DNA of 64,000 nt, taken from Actinoplanes campanulatus. GTDB lineage: Bacteria > Actinomycetota > Actinomycetes > Mycobacteriales > Micromonosporaceae. Positions 8,869 to 16,894 of this stretch are shown here, one piece after another. How positions within the stretch are numbered: the stretch's first letter is position 1; each line of letters starts with the position of its first letter. The notes below the pieces were generated by a model. The model was not told where the DNA came from, searched no databases, and saw only the letters and a program-made list of their open reading frames with translations. A program made the position numbers and the translations under genes. The stretch lies in the NCBI RefSeq assembly GCF_014647795.1, contig NZ_BMPW01000008.1:124001-188000 (forward strand), read 5' to 3'.

Positions 8869-8927
8869 TGCGGCGAGCCTGGACATTGACCGGACATGGG
8901 GCTGGCTCGGTTTCGTCTTGGCAGCCA

Positions 8928-9083
8928 CTACCTCCAGGCCGGCAGTCGGTGGAGCCGTTCGACCTCGACGAGCAGGGCGGTCAGGTCGGCGACGGCGGTC
9001 CAGACGTCGAGCGGAGTTCGGTCGCCCGGGACCGTCGATGCGCAGAGCGGTGCGGAGCACGTCCCGGGGTGATGCGGTGACCG
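8928..9083 (-). pseudogene. Possible 3' remnant of a gene
   Basis: An open stretch between two stop codons reads as a plausible protein end: GDRTPLDVWTAVADL then TALLVEVERLHRLPAWR. It has amphipathic-helix periodicity but no ATG, GTG or TTG start. It may be the last ~50 codons of a lost gene in the 400-bp gap between the helical-repeat gene and the Trypco1 gene. Nothing else recognisable was seen in 8869-9274. Confidence 0.25.
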
Positions 9084-9274
9084 TTATCGGTACGGGCTGG
9101 AGCACCCTACAACGCAACGACAGCCGTCCCGCCCGCTCCGCGCGAACGCCTTGCCGCGCCGGGCCGCAGTGTGCCCACCAGCGCCATTGCATGGCTTCCC
9201 AACGCGCTCGAACGCGCGATAGCGTGATCGGACCATTCCATTGTGATCACTGTCCGCGATGCGAGGCCGGCCTC

Positions 9275-9637
9275 ATGAGCAGACCCGTCCAGATCCAGTT
9301 GCCGACCGGCGAGATCGTCTGGGCCCGGCTGGAGAGTGCGGGCTCCGGGCCGTCCGACGTGTCGTCGGTCAACAAGGTCCTCCAGGTCGATGTGGACGAG
9401 TTCCGCAACACCATCCGCGGCGTCTCGCACAGCCTGCGCGCCGCCATCGACGACCTGGTGCCGGATCAGGTGCAGATCGAATTCGGCCTCGAACTGGCCG
9501 TGAAGACCGGCAAGATCACCAGCATGCTGGCCGAGGCGGGCGGCAAGGCCACGGTCAAGGTGGCTCTCACCTGGTCCGGCAAGGCCCCCACCGAGGCTGT
9601 CGTCACTCCCCTACCTGCGGCCGACGACGAGGGTTGA
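9275..9637 (+). CDS. Trypco1 (CU044_2847-type) domain protein
   Basis: 120 residues forming one small domain: an N-terminal beta segment (VQIQLPTGEIVWARLE), a helix starting FRNTIRGVSHSLRAAIDDL, then a beta-rich half (QVQIEFGLELAVKTGKITSML, GKATVKVALTW). This order matches the trypsin-co-occurring domain 1 family (CU044_2847 family), small proteins often encoded with trypsin-like proteases and predicted effector-associated modules. Family assignment is from memory of the pattern. Here it stands alone, and its 3' end overlaps by 35 bp the end of a convergent gene. The ATG at 9275 is the best start. Confidence 0.65.
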   Translation: MSRPVQIQLPTGEIVWARLESAGSGPSDVSSVNKVLQVDVDEFRNTIRGVSHSLRAAIDDLVPDQVQIEFGLELAVKTGKITSMLAEAGGKATVKVALTWSGKAPTEAVVTPLPAADDEG

Positions 9638-9905
9638 TGCGATCACGGCCGCCCTGTTCGAGTTCGGCCCGTTCTTCCGGCGCCATCTCCTGGTACTTCT
9701 GCCAGAGCGTCTCGATGTCAGCGCCGATTTCGTCGCCGTACACGCTGCTTGCGGCCATCTGGCGTAGCGAGGCGCCGTCGAGCACGTCGCGAGCCATCTC
9801 GCGCACCTTGCCGTTCTGGTGATCGAGCAACGCCCTGAGTAGCTCCCTGATCTCGGCGGCCAGGCGGACATTGCCGTGCGCGATGTCGAGGATCTCGTCA
9901 GACAT
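9603..9905 (-). CDS. Small helical protein in a type VII secretion-like operon
   Basis: 100 residues, entirely helical and acidic (SDEILDIAHGNVRLAAEIRE, GKVREMARDVLDGASLRQ, YGDEIGADIETLWQKYQ). It has no membrane segment or signal peptide. ATG 9905 is chosen because the frame upstream of it overlaps the preceding gene. It begins 8 bp inside the end of the WXG-like gene, so it is the third gene of that operon and could be a chaperone or partner of the WXG-like protein. That role is inferred from position only. Confidence 0.6.
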   Translation of the reverse strand: MSDEILDIAHGNVRLAAEIRELLRALLDHQNGKVREMARDVLDGASLRQMAASSVYGDEIGADIETLWQKYQEMAPEERAELEQGGRDRINPRRRPQVGE

Positions 9906-10917
9906 GGGCGCCTGCCCCGGCCAGCGGGTGATCGTAGCCGGCTCCGCCACCGATAGCGGAGAGTTCAACCTCGTCCAGGTCGCTGAGTGAGCTGTCCAGC
10001 AGTGACCGGAACCCTTTCACTGCCGAGTCCGCGTAGGCGAGGTACTTCGTGACCTGCGCCCACATCGCAAGCATGTTGGCCGCCTCGGCGGCTGCGACGC
10101 CATACCCCACCACTGCTCCACCACCCGTCAATGACGTGGCAGTGCCGGCGGCGGCCGCCACGCCCGCGATGATGGCGGCATCGCAGATACCCTTGATCAG
10201 GCCGCCGATGGCGTCACCGGCCTCCCACACGGCGTTGGCCATGGTCCGGTATTCCTCGCCCATCTTCGCCAGTGGAGCCCGCAGTTGGTCGACGGACGTA
10301 GCGAAGTCGGTGAAATACCGATGGGCCTGCTCTCCGGCGTTTCCTTCCCAGTAGCCACCGTGCAGTGCGGTTGCCCCGGCCTGAATGTTGTAGGCGAGAT
10401 CGTGCACGGCGGTTGACGCGTTGGTTAGGACTTGCTGCATCTGGGCGAGCATCTCCCAGTCGCCGACGAGCTTGTTCTGAACTTCCTGAACCGGGTCAAA
10501 CCCAAGAATGATGTCGAAACCCTTCATCATCCAAGCGGTGGGGCTGATGTAGTCCATCCATCCCAGCTTGTTGACGGGGCCTTCGGGCTCCAGGTCCGGC
10601 TTCTTGAGGTGCTGCTCCGGCATTCTAGAATCGCTGAACGGTAGGGGCGGGCACACGGCGATCTCGTGCTCGATCGCTGTTGGGCAGTACTCGCCGCTCT
10701 CCGGGAGTGTGCGGTCGAGTTCGATCGCTGCCTGCAAGGTTTCTTTTCGGTAGTGCTCTGCGGCTGCCCGCAACTCCGGCATCGCGCTGTCCAGAACCGA
10801 GGCTATCCCGTTGAAGGTGTTCTGGATTACCTCCACGGCATGCTTGTTTCCCTCAGCGGCGATGGCATAAAGCTCCCCCGCCAGTCCCGTCCGTGGCGTT
10901 TTTGACGATGTAGTCAC
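9898..10917 (-). CDS. WXG100/EspC-like type VII secretion-associated protein, N-terminus out of frame
   Basis: The 339 codons encode a helical protein with a WXG-type turn (GGYWEGNAGEQAHRYF, about residues 188-203) between two long helices, followed by a hydrophobic Gly/Ala-rich stretch (AIIAGVAAAAGTATSLTGGG). This is the layout of WXG100-superfamily substrates or target proteins of ESX/type VII secretion. GTG 10917 has no ribosome binding site. A normal start, ATG 11002, overlaps the stop of the upstream membrane-protein gene (ATGA) and opens a different frame (10853-11002) that encodes the missing EspC-like N-terminus. Removing one G near 10880-10885 would join the two as NATDG-LAGELYAIAAEG. 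The gene is therefore either frameshift-disrupted, recoded, or carries a sequencing error. Confidence 0.65.
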   Translation of the reverse strand: MTTSSKTPRTGLAGELYAIAAEGNKHAVEVIQNTFNGIASVLDSAMPELRAAAEHYRKETLQAAIELDRTLPESGEYCPTAIEHEIAVCPPLPFSDSRMPEQHLKKPDLEPEGPVNKLGWMDYISPTAWMMKGFDIILGFDPVQEVQNKLVGDWEMLAQMQQVLTNASTAVHDLAYNIQAGATALHGGYWEGNAGEQAHRYFTDFATSVDQLRAPLAKMGEEYRTMANAVWEAGDAIGGLIKGICDAAIIAGVAAAAGTATSLTGGGAVVGYGVAAAEAANMLAMWAQVTKYLAYADSAVKGFRSLLDSSLSDLDEVELSAIGGGAGYDHPLAGAGAHV

Positions 10918-11002
10918 TAACAGCGCGGGAATCGTCTCGTGCTCGCCCCAGCTGGCCGGCGTAAGAAATGAGCGCCTGCGGTTCCACCTTCAAGGCGCTC
11001 AT
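10853..11002 (-). pseudogene. Out-of-frame N-terminal part of the WXG/EspC-like gene
   Basis: 49 codons from ATG 11002: MSALKVEPQALISYAGQL, then GRARDDSRAVSDYIVKNATDG, before the frame runs into an unrelated tail and TGA at 10853. The pattern (hydrophobic-basic start, VEPQALISYAGQL, then a DYI-K helix) is the usual N-terminal helix of EspC-like/WXG proteins, and it is followed in the next frame by the rest of that protein. The ATG overlaps the upstream stop as ATGA, which argues that this is the native start. Confidence 0.6.
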
Positions 11003-11358
11003 GAGCTGTTCCCAGCTACGATCGCCAATCCTGCCAGCCCGAGTGCGGTGAACGCGACCGCTGTCAGCAGAAGCCAGAGGTTCAGCCGAGGGCGCGAGCG
11101 GCTGAGGTAAACACCTACACCGCAGACGCCGCCCACCACATTCGCCAGAGAAGGCAGCAGTCTTGCGCCGTCACTCTGCCCTCGTGAAAGGGACACCACG
11201 GCGACGAGGCCCAGGAAGACGCACAGAGCAGCGATAGTCGATCGCACGTTCCAGTAGGCGATCCGCTGGAGTCTTCCCACCGACTCCTGATACTTTGCTG
11301 CCGCCGTATGCCGCTCCTCAGGCGTGCCGCGCCTCTTCCGACCGCTGTTCTGTGCCAT
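10999..11358 (-). CDS. Small three-helix membrane protein upstream of the WXG-like gene
   Basis: 119 residues. A basic N-terminus (GRKRRGTPEERH) precedes three hydrophobic segments: STIAALCVFLGLVAVVSL, SLANVVGGVCGVGVYL and LWLLLTAVAFTALGLAGLAIV. It is the first gene of the minus-strand group ending at 9603, and its stop overlaps the native ATG of the WXG-like gene. It may be a membrane partner of the secretion-like operon, but no family is recognised. Confidence 0.6.
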   Translation of the reverse strand: MAQNSGRKRRGTPEERHTAAAKYQESVGRLQRIAYWNVRSTIAALCVFLGLVAVVSLSRGQSDGARLLPSLANVVGGVCGVGVYLSRSRPRLNLWLLLTAVAFTALGLAGLAIVAGNSS

Positions 11359-11703
11359 GACAGAGACCGTAGCGATCGATGAGCCTGATCACTGTCCCCC
11401 GTGGCGTGGTTAGCATGAGCTGCGAACCCTCGGTTGCCGGTGAACCGACGAGCCGTGAAGGGCGTTAGGCCGTTGACAGCCAGGCAGGGTCCAGCCCCGG
11501 CGCCACAGCGCCACGAGGAAATCCTTTCCCACGTTACGCGTTGGTATCTTGATTCCGCGAGCTGCCGATATCTGGCCGGATCAAATCTCCTGTCAACATC
11601 CCCATCGATGCCGCTATTGAGCTCGACGATGGCAGGCGATTGCGGGAACCGGCGGAACGGTCGTCGTGCGATTGAGGGCGGCGTCGTGCGTACCGGAAAG
11701 GAA
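11359..11703. other. Intergenic region, nothing recognised
   Basis: No convincing gene in either direction. A short plus-strand frame (11434-11718) lacks a ribosome binding site and coding character and I do not accept it. Confidence 0.5.
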
Positions 11704-11739
11704 GGTCACGGTGGGTGAGTGGCGTCGCCCACCGTGACC
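11704..11739 (-). terminator. Hairpin terminator after the ABC exporter operon
   Basis: GGTCACGGTGGG at 11704-11715 pairs perfectly with CCCACCGTGACC at 11728-11739 (12-bp stem). It lies 8 bp after the stop of the permease gene on the minus strand. There is no U-tract, as is common for terminators in high-GC actinobacteria. Confidence 0.7.
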
Positions 11740-11746
11740 AGGACGG

Positions 11747-12349
11747 TCAGTCGCCGGAGAGGTCTCGGCGGATGGACCAGGCGGCTATCGGCAGCGAGGC
11801 GGCCGTCCAGATGGAGACCCAGAGCAGGCCGCGGGTGGAGCCGCTGGCGGCGGCCAGGAAGGCGCTGAAGATCATGTCGCCTTCGAGCTGGTAGAGGATG
11901 CCTTCGACGAAGAGCAGCCAGCCCAGCCAGCCGGCGATGAGCCACAGCGGTCTGCGGACGATCGTCGCGTTGGCCACGCCGAAGACCGCCAGCAGTGGGG
12001 AGACCAGCAGCGTGGCCAGGTAGCGGTCGGATTCGCCGGAGGCGACGACCGCGATGCCGCTGACCGCGACCAGGACGACGCCGAGGGCCATCGCCACCAT
12101 GGACTGTGCGGCCAGGATCCTGAGGCGGTGGGGTTCGCCGAGGAAGAGCAGCATGGCGGTGCGGTGCTGGTAGTGCTGGCAGGTGACCATGACGGCGATG
12201 CCGAAGGTGCCGATGCCGGCCATCAGGGCCCAGAACTCGTCGCTCAGGTAGCCGGCGCAGGCGGCCACGATGCCGAGGCCGATCAGGGCGAGCACCGAGG
12301 CGCGGACGGTGGCGGTGCGGTAGAGCTCGCTGCGCAGTACGGCGATCAT
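11747..12349 (-). CDS. ABC-2 type transporter permease
   Basis: 200 residues with about six transmembrane helices and little else, for example LALIGLGIVAACAGYL, MAGIGTFGIAVMVTC, MVAMALGVVLVAVSGIAVV, LATLLVSPLLAVFGVA and a C-terminal RRD tail. It is the membrane half of an ABC exporter whose ATPase is the overlapping upstream gene (4-bp ATGA overlap). The organisation resembles BcrAB-type peptide or antibiotic exporters; the substrate is unknown. A strong hairpin follows the gene. Confidence 0.8.
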   Translation of the reverse strand: MIAVLRSELYRTATVRASVLALIGLGIVAACAGYLSDEFWALMAGIGTFGIAVMVTCQHYQHRTAMLLFLGEPHRLRILAAQSMVAMALGVVLVAVSGIAVVASGESDRYLATLLVSPLLAVFGVANATIVRRPLWLIAGWLGWLLFVEGILYQLEGDMIFSAFLAAASGSTRGLLWVSIWTAASLPIAAWSIRRDLSGD

Positions 12350-13218
12350 CGGGCCTCCGCCACGCTCAGGAAGACGTCTTCGAGGTGCTGGGTCTCGGCG
12401 ACGAGTTCGTAGATCGGGATCCGCTGTTCGAGGGCGATGTCGCCGGCCTGTTCGGGACTGAGGCCGGCCACCCAGAGGGCGCGGCCGTCGGTGGCGACCG
12501 AGGCGCCGGCCTGCTCGTACGCCGTGGTGAGCCGCTCGTGGTCGCCGCCGCGGATGCGCAGCTGGGTGCCGGCGCGCAGTTCGTCGAGCGGGCCGGCGCG
12601 CAGCACCCGGCCCTCGCCGATGATGACCACGTCGTCGACGAGCAGTTCCAGTTCGCTGAGCAGATGGCTGGAGATCAGCACGGTGCCGCCGGCGTAGGCG
12701 TGGTCGCGCAGCAGCCCGCGTAGCCAGGCCATACCGGGCGGGTCGAGGCCGTTGGCCGGTTCGTCGAGGATCAGCACGGACGGTTCGCCGAGCAGGGCGG
12801 TCGCGACGGCGAGGCGCTGGCGCATGCCGAGCGAGTACTCGCCGGAGCGTTTGCCGCCGGCATCCTCGAGGCCGACGTACTCGAGCAGGGCCGTCGCCCG
12901 TTCCCGGGAGGCGCCGCTGAGTTTGGCCTGGGTCATCATGTGGGCGTAGCCGGTCTGGCCGGGGTGGCTCAGTCCCTGCTCCAGGACGGCGCCGACCTGC
13001 CGTAGCGGGTTCTTCAGGTCCCGGTAGCGGCTGCCGTTGATCAGCGCCTGGCCGCGGGTGGGCCGGGTGAGGCCGAGCAGCATCCGCAGCGTGGTGCTCT
13101 TGCCGGAGCCGTTGAGCCCGAGCAGGCCGGTCACCCGGCCCGGGGCGGCGGTGAACGTCACGTCGCGGACGGCGTCCACCCGGCCGTAGGTCTTCGTCAA
13201 CTCACGGGTTTCGATCAT
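12346..13218 (-). CDS. ABC transporter ATP-binding protein
   Basis: 290 residues energising an exporter with the adjacent permease. All ATPase motifs are intact: Walker A GLNGSGKSTT (about residue 36), Q-loop, signature EYSLGMRQRLAVA (in place of LSGGQ, as in BcrA-like ATPases), Walker B VLILDEPANGLDP and H-switch SSHLLSE. The C-terminal ~80 residues form the extra domain seen in BcrA/CcmA-like drug-export ATPases. ATG 13218 begins the conserved MIETRELTKTYG; longer frames to 13566 are antisense to the repressor gene. It follows the TetR gene by 38 bp, and a half-operator (CAAGTCAC, 13243-13250) lies in that gap. Confidence 0.9.
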   Translation of the reverse strand: MIETRELTKTYGRVDAVRDVTFTAAPGRVTGLLGLNGSGKSTTLRMLLGLTRPTRGQALINGSRYRDLKNPLRQVGAVLEQGLSHPGQTGYAHMMTQAKLSGASRERATALLEYVGLEDAGGKRSGEYSLGMRQRLAVATALLGEPSVLILDEPANGLDPPGMAWLRGLLRDHAYAGGTVLISSHLLSELELLVDDVVIIGEGRVLRAGPLDELRAGTQLRIRGGDHERLTTAYEQAGASVATDGRALWVAGLSPEQAGDIALEQRIPIYELVAETQHLEDVFLSVAEAR

Positions 13219-13256
13219 CGCGAAGATTATCAAGGACCGTGTCAAGTCACCTAGCG

Positions 13257-13844
13257 TCACGAATCGGTAACGACTGATTTCAAGAAGGCGTCGACGATGT
13301 CGTCCAGGGTGGGCAGAGCCCCCTCCGTGCCGGGGATCCGCGCGATCGTCGTGGTGTCGCGAATGGCGGCCAGCGCGAGCAGCAGCGCCTCCCGGAAGCC
13401 GGGGGTGCGAGCGTAGCCGGGCAGGGCCTGCTCCGCGACCCCGACGATCCGGTGGGTGACGGCGGTGAGCGTCGAGGCGGTCATGGCGGCGGTGCCCGGA
13501 TGGGTGCGGGCCAGCACCAGCAGCTCGGCCACCACGGCCAGCACCGGCGACGAGTAGCTGTCCCACATCCGGCGCAGCAGCAGTTCGGCACGCTGCCGTT
13601 CGGTGGCACCCTCGACCGGCCGGGACGCCTCGTCGAGCAGCCTCGTGGCGAGCCGGTTGATGGCCCCGTCGATCAGTGCCGTCTTGGTCGGGAAGTAGTG
13701 CTGTTGCAGGCCCTGGCTGACCCCGGCGAGCTGGGCGACGCCGCGCGTGGTGGTGGCCGCGAACCCGACCGTGGCCAGGCTCTCCAGGGTCGCGTCGAGG
13801 AGCGCCGCGACGGCCTGCTCGCGGCGCTCGGCGCGGGATGCCAT
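13257..13844 (-). CDS. TetR family repressor of the ABC exporter/oxidase region
   Basis: 195 residues. The N-terminal helix-turn-helix is typical (LATVGFAATTTRGVAQLAGVSQGLQQHYFPTKTALID, residues 22-58), followed by an all-helical ligand domain. It is the first gene of the ABC exporter operon and divergent from the alpha-hydroxy-acid oxidase gene. A perfect 16-bp palindrome 18 bp upstream of its start is the obvious operator, so it probably represses itself, the exporter and perhaps the oxidase. Confidence 0.85.
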   Translation of the reverse strand: MASRAERREQAVAALLDATLESLATVGFAATTTRGVAQLAGVSQGLQQHYFPTKTALIDGAINRLATRLLDEASRPVEGATERQRAELLLRRMWDSYSSPVLAVVAELLVLARTHPGTAAMTASTLTAVTHRIVGVAEQALPGYARTPGFREALLLALAAIRDTTTIARIPGTEGALPTLDDIVDAFLKSVVTDS

Positions 13845-13862
13845 ACCGGGATCCTAGCTTTT

Positions 13863-13878
13863 CAAGTCACGTGACTTG
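13863..13878. promoter_or_regulatory. Perfect palindromic operator CAAGTCACGTGACTTG
   Basis: A 16-bp perfect palindrome in the 71-bp gap between the divergent TetR and oxidase genes. Its half-site CAAGTCAC recurs at 13243-13250, just upstream of the ABC ATPase gene. The repetition at both promoters of the same regulon makes it the likely binding site of the TetR protein encoded at 13257-13844. Confidence 0.75.
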
Positions 13879-13915
13879 GTTTAGCCTCCCGGGCAGACTC
13901 GTCGAGGAGGAACCC

Positions 13916-15169
13916 ATGGGCGCCGGACTGTCCCGCCTGAGCACCATCTACCGCCAGGGCGCCCTCGGGCGGCGGCCGGCCGTGCCGGCCGACTTCGCCG
14001 AACTGGAACGCCGTGCCGAGCGGGCCAGCAGCGCCAAGGCGTGGGCGTACGTGGCGGGCGGCGCCGGTGAGGGCCGGACCATGCGCCGCAACCGGGCCGC
14101 CTTCGAACGCTGGGCCATCATGCCGCGGATGCTGTCCGGCCATGTCGAGCGGGATCTGTCGGTGGAGTTGCCCGGCGGCCGGCATGACACGCCGGTGCTG
14201 CTCGCCCCGGTCGGCGCGGGCGCGCTGATGGGCGCCGACAGCGACCTGAAGATCGCCCGGGCGGCGGCCGCCACCGGCACCGCCTACGTCTTCTCCAACC
14301 AGGGCTGCAACCCGATGGAGGACTGCGCCACCGCGATGGGTGACGTGTCCCGCTGGTTCCAGCTCTACTGGAGCAAGGACGAACAGCTCGTGGACAGCCT
14401 GATCGCGCGGGCCGAGGCGGCCGGGGCGGCGGCGCTGGTCGTCACCCTCGACACCACCGTCCTCGGCTGGCGGCCGCAGGACCTGAACCTGGGCTCGCTG
14501 CCGTTCAGCCGTGGCCAGGGCATCGCGCAGTACACCTCGGACCCCCGGTTTCGGGAGATCGTCGCCGGGCGGCCCCCGCAACCGGCCGCAGAGGTGACCC
14601 TCGGCGCGATCCGCACCCTGCTCGCGATGACCCGCAACCACCCCGGCGGGTTCTGGAGCAATCTGCGGTCACCGGCGCCGCGGGCGGCGGTCGAGACCTT
14701 CCTCGACATCTACTCCAACCCCGGCCTGAGCTGGGAACATCTGGCCACACTGCGGGGCCGGACCCGGCTGCCGATCGTGCTCAAGGGCATCCTGCACCCG
14801 GACGACGCACGGCGCGCCTTCGACGCCGGCGTGGACGCGATCGTCGTGTCGAACCACGGCGGCCGGCAGATCGACAACGCGGTCGCCTCGCTGGACGCGC
14901 TGGTCACCATCCGGGCGGCGCTCGGCCCGTCGCCGGCACTGCTGCTGGACAGCGGCGTCCGCACCGGCGCCGACGTCTTCACGGCGCTGGCGCTGGGCGC
15001 GAACGCCGTGCTGCTGGGTCGCCCCTACATGTACGGGCTCGCCATCGCCGGCCAGAGCGGTGTCGAGGACGTGATCCGCAACGTGATCGCCGAACTCGAG
15101 CTGACGATGGCGCTGGCCGGCGTCCCGGACATCGCGTCGATCAACCGGGACTGCCTGGTCGAAGCGTGA
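13916..15169 (+). CDS. FMN-dependent alpha-hydroxy-acid oxidase (lactate 2-monooxygenase/oxidase-like)
   Basis: 417 residues, the length of lactate monooxygenase-type members. The flavoprotein oxidises L-lactate or a similar 2-hydroxy acid to the keto acid, or decarboxylates it oxidatively. Seen in order: APVGAGALMGADSD, YVFSNQGCNPMED, FQLYWSKD, ALVVTLDT, IVLKGILHPDDA (flavin Lys), VSNHGGRQID (catalytic His and substrate Arg in the family signature), LLDSGVRTGADV and LLGRPYMYGLA. ATG 13916 has GAGGAGG 5 nt upstream. The promoter overlaps the TetR palindrome, so it is probably co-regulated with the ABC exporter. Its end overlaps the convergent MFS gene by 29 bp. The true substrate is not evident. 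Confidence 0.9.
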   Translation: MGAGLSRLSTIYRQGALGRRPAVPADFAELERRAERASSAKAWAYVAGGAGEGRTMRRNRAAFERWAIMPRMLSGHVERDLSVELPGGRHDTPVLLAPVGAGALMGADSDLKIARAAAATGTAYVFSNQGCNPMEDCATAMGDVSRWFQLYWSKDEQLVDSLIARAEAAGAAALVVTLDTTVLGWRPQDLNLGSLPFSRGQGIAQYTSDPRFREIVAGRPPQPAAEVTLGAIRTLLAMTRNHPGGFWSNLRSPAPRAAVETFLDIYSNPGLSWEHLATLRGRTRLPIVLKGILHPDDARRAFDAGVDAIVVSNHGGRQIDNAVASLDALVTIRAALGPSPALLLDSGVRTGADVFTALALGANAVLLGRPYMYGLAIAGQSGVEDVIRNVIAELELTMALAGVPDIASINRDCLVEA

Positions 15170-16301
15170 CCCCGGACCTCCGGATCGTCCCGGCGCTGAC
15201 CGCCACGAACGCGGCCAGCGCCACCGGGATCCACAGCGCGGCGGTCAGGCCGACCACGGTGGCCGCCGCGCCGATGGCGATCGGGCCCATCAGGAAGCCG
15301 ACGTAGCCGATGCTCACCACGGTCGACAGGGCGCGCCCGGCCCGCGCCGGATCGATGGCGGCGGCCGCGGAGAAGAACTGCGGCGCCACACCGGACAGGC
15401 CCAGCCCGAGCAGGCCGAACCCAGCGACCCCGGCCGGCGGGCTCCCGGCCAGCAGCCCGGCGCCCAGCCCCGCCGCGGCGATCACCCCGCTGGCCCGGAC
15501 CAGGACGACCGGCCCGAAGCGGGCGGCCAGCCGGTCCCCGAAGACCCGGCCGACGGTCATCATGATCGCGAAGGCGGCGTAGCCGTAGGCCGCGAACGCC
15601 TCCGCGCTGCCCAGCTCGTCGCGCAGGTAGACGGCGCTCCAGTCGGCCGCCGCGCCCTCGCCGACCAGGGTGCACAGCACCACCACGCCGAAGAACAGCA
15701 GCCACGGGTCGCGGCTCCTCTCCTCCACCCGGGCCGCGGGCGCCGGGGTGGACGGCAGCACCCAGCGGGCCGAACACGCCGCCCCGGCCAGCACCACGAG
15801 GCCGACCGCCAGCAGGGTGGCGCCCACACCGATGCCGAGGTGGGCGAAGAGGCCGCCGAGCAGCGCGCCGGCGAACCCGCCGATGCTGTAGACGGCGTGG
15901 AACGACGTCATCACCGGCCGCTCCATGGCGCGCTCGACCTCGGCGGCATTCGCGTTCATCGCGATGTTGAGCGTGCCGTGCCCGGCGCCGAACGCGAACA
16001 GCGCGATCGACAGGGTCACCAGGCCGCCCGCGAACCCGGGCGGGATCAGCAGCAGGCCCTCCAGGATCGCGGCCGGCACGAGCACCCGGGAACTGCCGAA
16101 CCGGTCGGTCAGCCGGCCGATCAGCGCCATGCCGGCGATGCAGCCCGCCGCGAAGGCCAGCAGAGCGATGCCGAGCCGGCCGTCGGTCAGCCCGAGCCTC
16201 TCCTTGACCGCCGGGATCCGCGCGGTCCACACCCCGAGAGCCACCCCGAACAGCAGGAAGACGAGGGAGGTGGCGATCCGGCCACGGCGCACGAGATCCA
16301 T
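15141..16301 (-). CDS. MFS transporter (YbjJ/FucP-like)
   Basis: 386 residues with 12 predicted transmembrane helices in two halves separated by a charged loop near residue 190 (VEERSRDP). The A-loop motif GRLTDRFGSSRVL and the internal repeat GRVFGDRLAARFGPVVLV are clear. The protein resembles the YbjJ group of major facilitator proteins. Start ATG 16301 is 7 nt after a TACTGT -10 box, so the gene is probably leaderless; an upstream in-frame GTG (16310) is less likely. It is convergent with the oxidase gene, so a functional link is possible but not shown. Confidence 0.85.
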   Translation of the reverse strand: MDLVRRGRIATSLVFLLFGVALGVWTARIPAVKERLGLTDGRLGIALLAFAAGCIAGMALIGRLTDRFGSSRVLVPAAILEGLLLIPPGFAGGLVTLSIALFAFGAGHGTLNIAMNANAAEVERAMERPVMTSFHAVYSIGGFAGALLGGLFAHLGIGVGATLLAVGLVVLAGAACSARWVLPSTPAPAARVEERSRDPWLLFFGVVVLCTLVGEGAAADWSAVYLRDELGSAEAFAAYGYAAFAIMMTVGRVFGDRLAARFGPVVLVRASGVIAAAGLGAGLLAGSPPAGVAGFGLLGLGLSGVAPQFFSAAAAIDPARAGRALSTVVSIGYVGFLMGPIAIGAAATVVGLTAALWIPVALAAFVAVSAGTIRRSGVTLRPGSPG

Positions 16302-16340
16302 GGTCAGCACAGTAGAGGCACCCTCTGACAGAATCGCCGC

Positions 16341-16844
16341 ATGTCGATCATTCGATCACTGGCGCCGCTGCTGCTGTTGACCGGATGTGCCGCGCGGACA
16401 CCGGAGCCGGAACCGGAACCGGCGCAGACCGCGCCCTGCCCGGCGGTGATCGACCACGTGGCCGAGCCGCCCGCGGGCTACCGCGTGGTCGGCGAGAACA
16501 TCGCGCTGCCCGATGAGGACACGGTTCACCAGCCCAGCGAGTCCGGGCAGGAGGGACCGGCCCGGCTGTTCGCCAAGTTCGGCCTGCTGGTGCGGGCCGG
16601 CACGACCACCGAGCTGAGCCTTCCGCCGGAGTGGAGCGAGCGGGCGCGGATCGGCTGGGGCCAACAGGAGCCGGCCATGTCGCAGACGGTCACCGGCTGC
16701 CCGCCGGGATGGGGTGACGGCGCGTGGTCGGTCTTCGCGGGCGGCGTCTCCGTGATCGAGCCGGACTGCGTGCCGATCCGGGTCGGGCCGGACGCCACGG
16801 CCGAAGTGTCCATCGGGACCCCGTGCAGTCGGCCCGGCGGATAG
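16341..16844 (+). CDS. Small lipoprotein, unknown
   Basis: 167 residues with a signal peptide ending in a lipobox (LLLLTGCAAR, Cys at residue 16), then a Glu/Pro-repeat spacer (EPEPEPAQ) and a ~120-residue extracytoplasmic domain with four further cysteines. The start is an ATG about 7 nt after a possible -10 box (CAGAAT), divergent from the MFS gene. No family recognised. Confidence 0.7.
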   Translation: MSIIRSLAPLLLLTGCAARTPEPEPEPAQTAPCPAVIDHVAEPPAGYRVVGENIALPDEDTVHQPSESGQEGPARLFAKFGLLVRAGTTTELSLPPEWSERARIGWGQQEPAMSQTVTGCPPGWGDGAWSVFAGGVSVIEPDCVPIRVGPDATAEVSIGTPCSRPGG

Positions 16845-16894
16845 AGGCCGTCCGTCCCTGACCGCGGGGGATACCGCCGGGAAGGCTCGACGGC

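Noticed and set aside
11434-11718. 94-codon plus-strand ORF
   Set aside because: No ribosome binding site, no coding composition, and it runs into the terminator hairpin.
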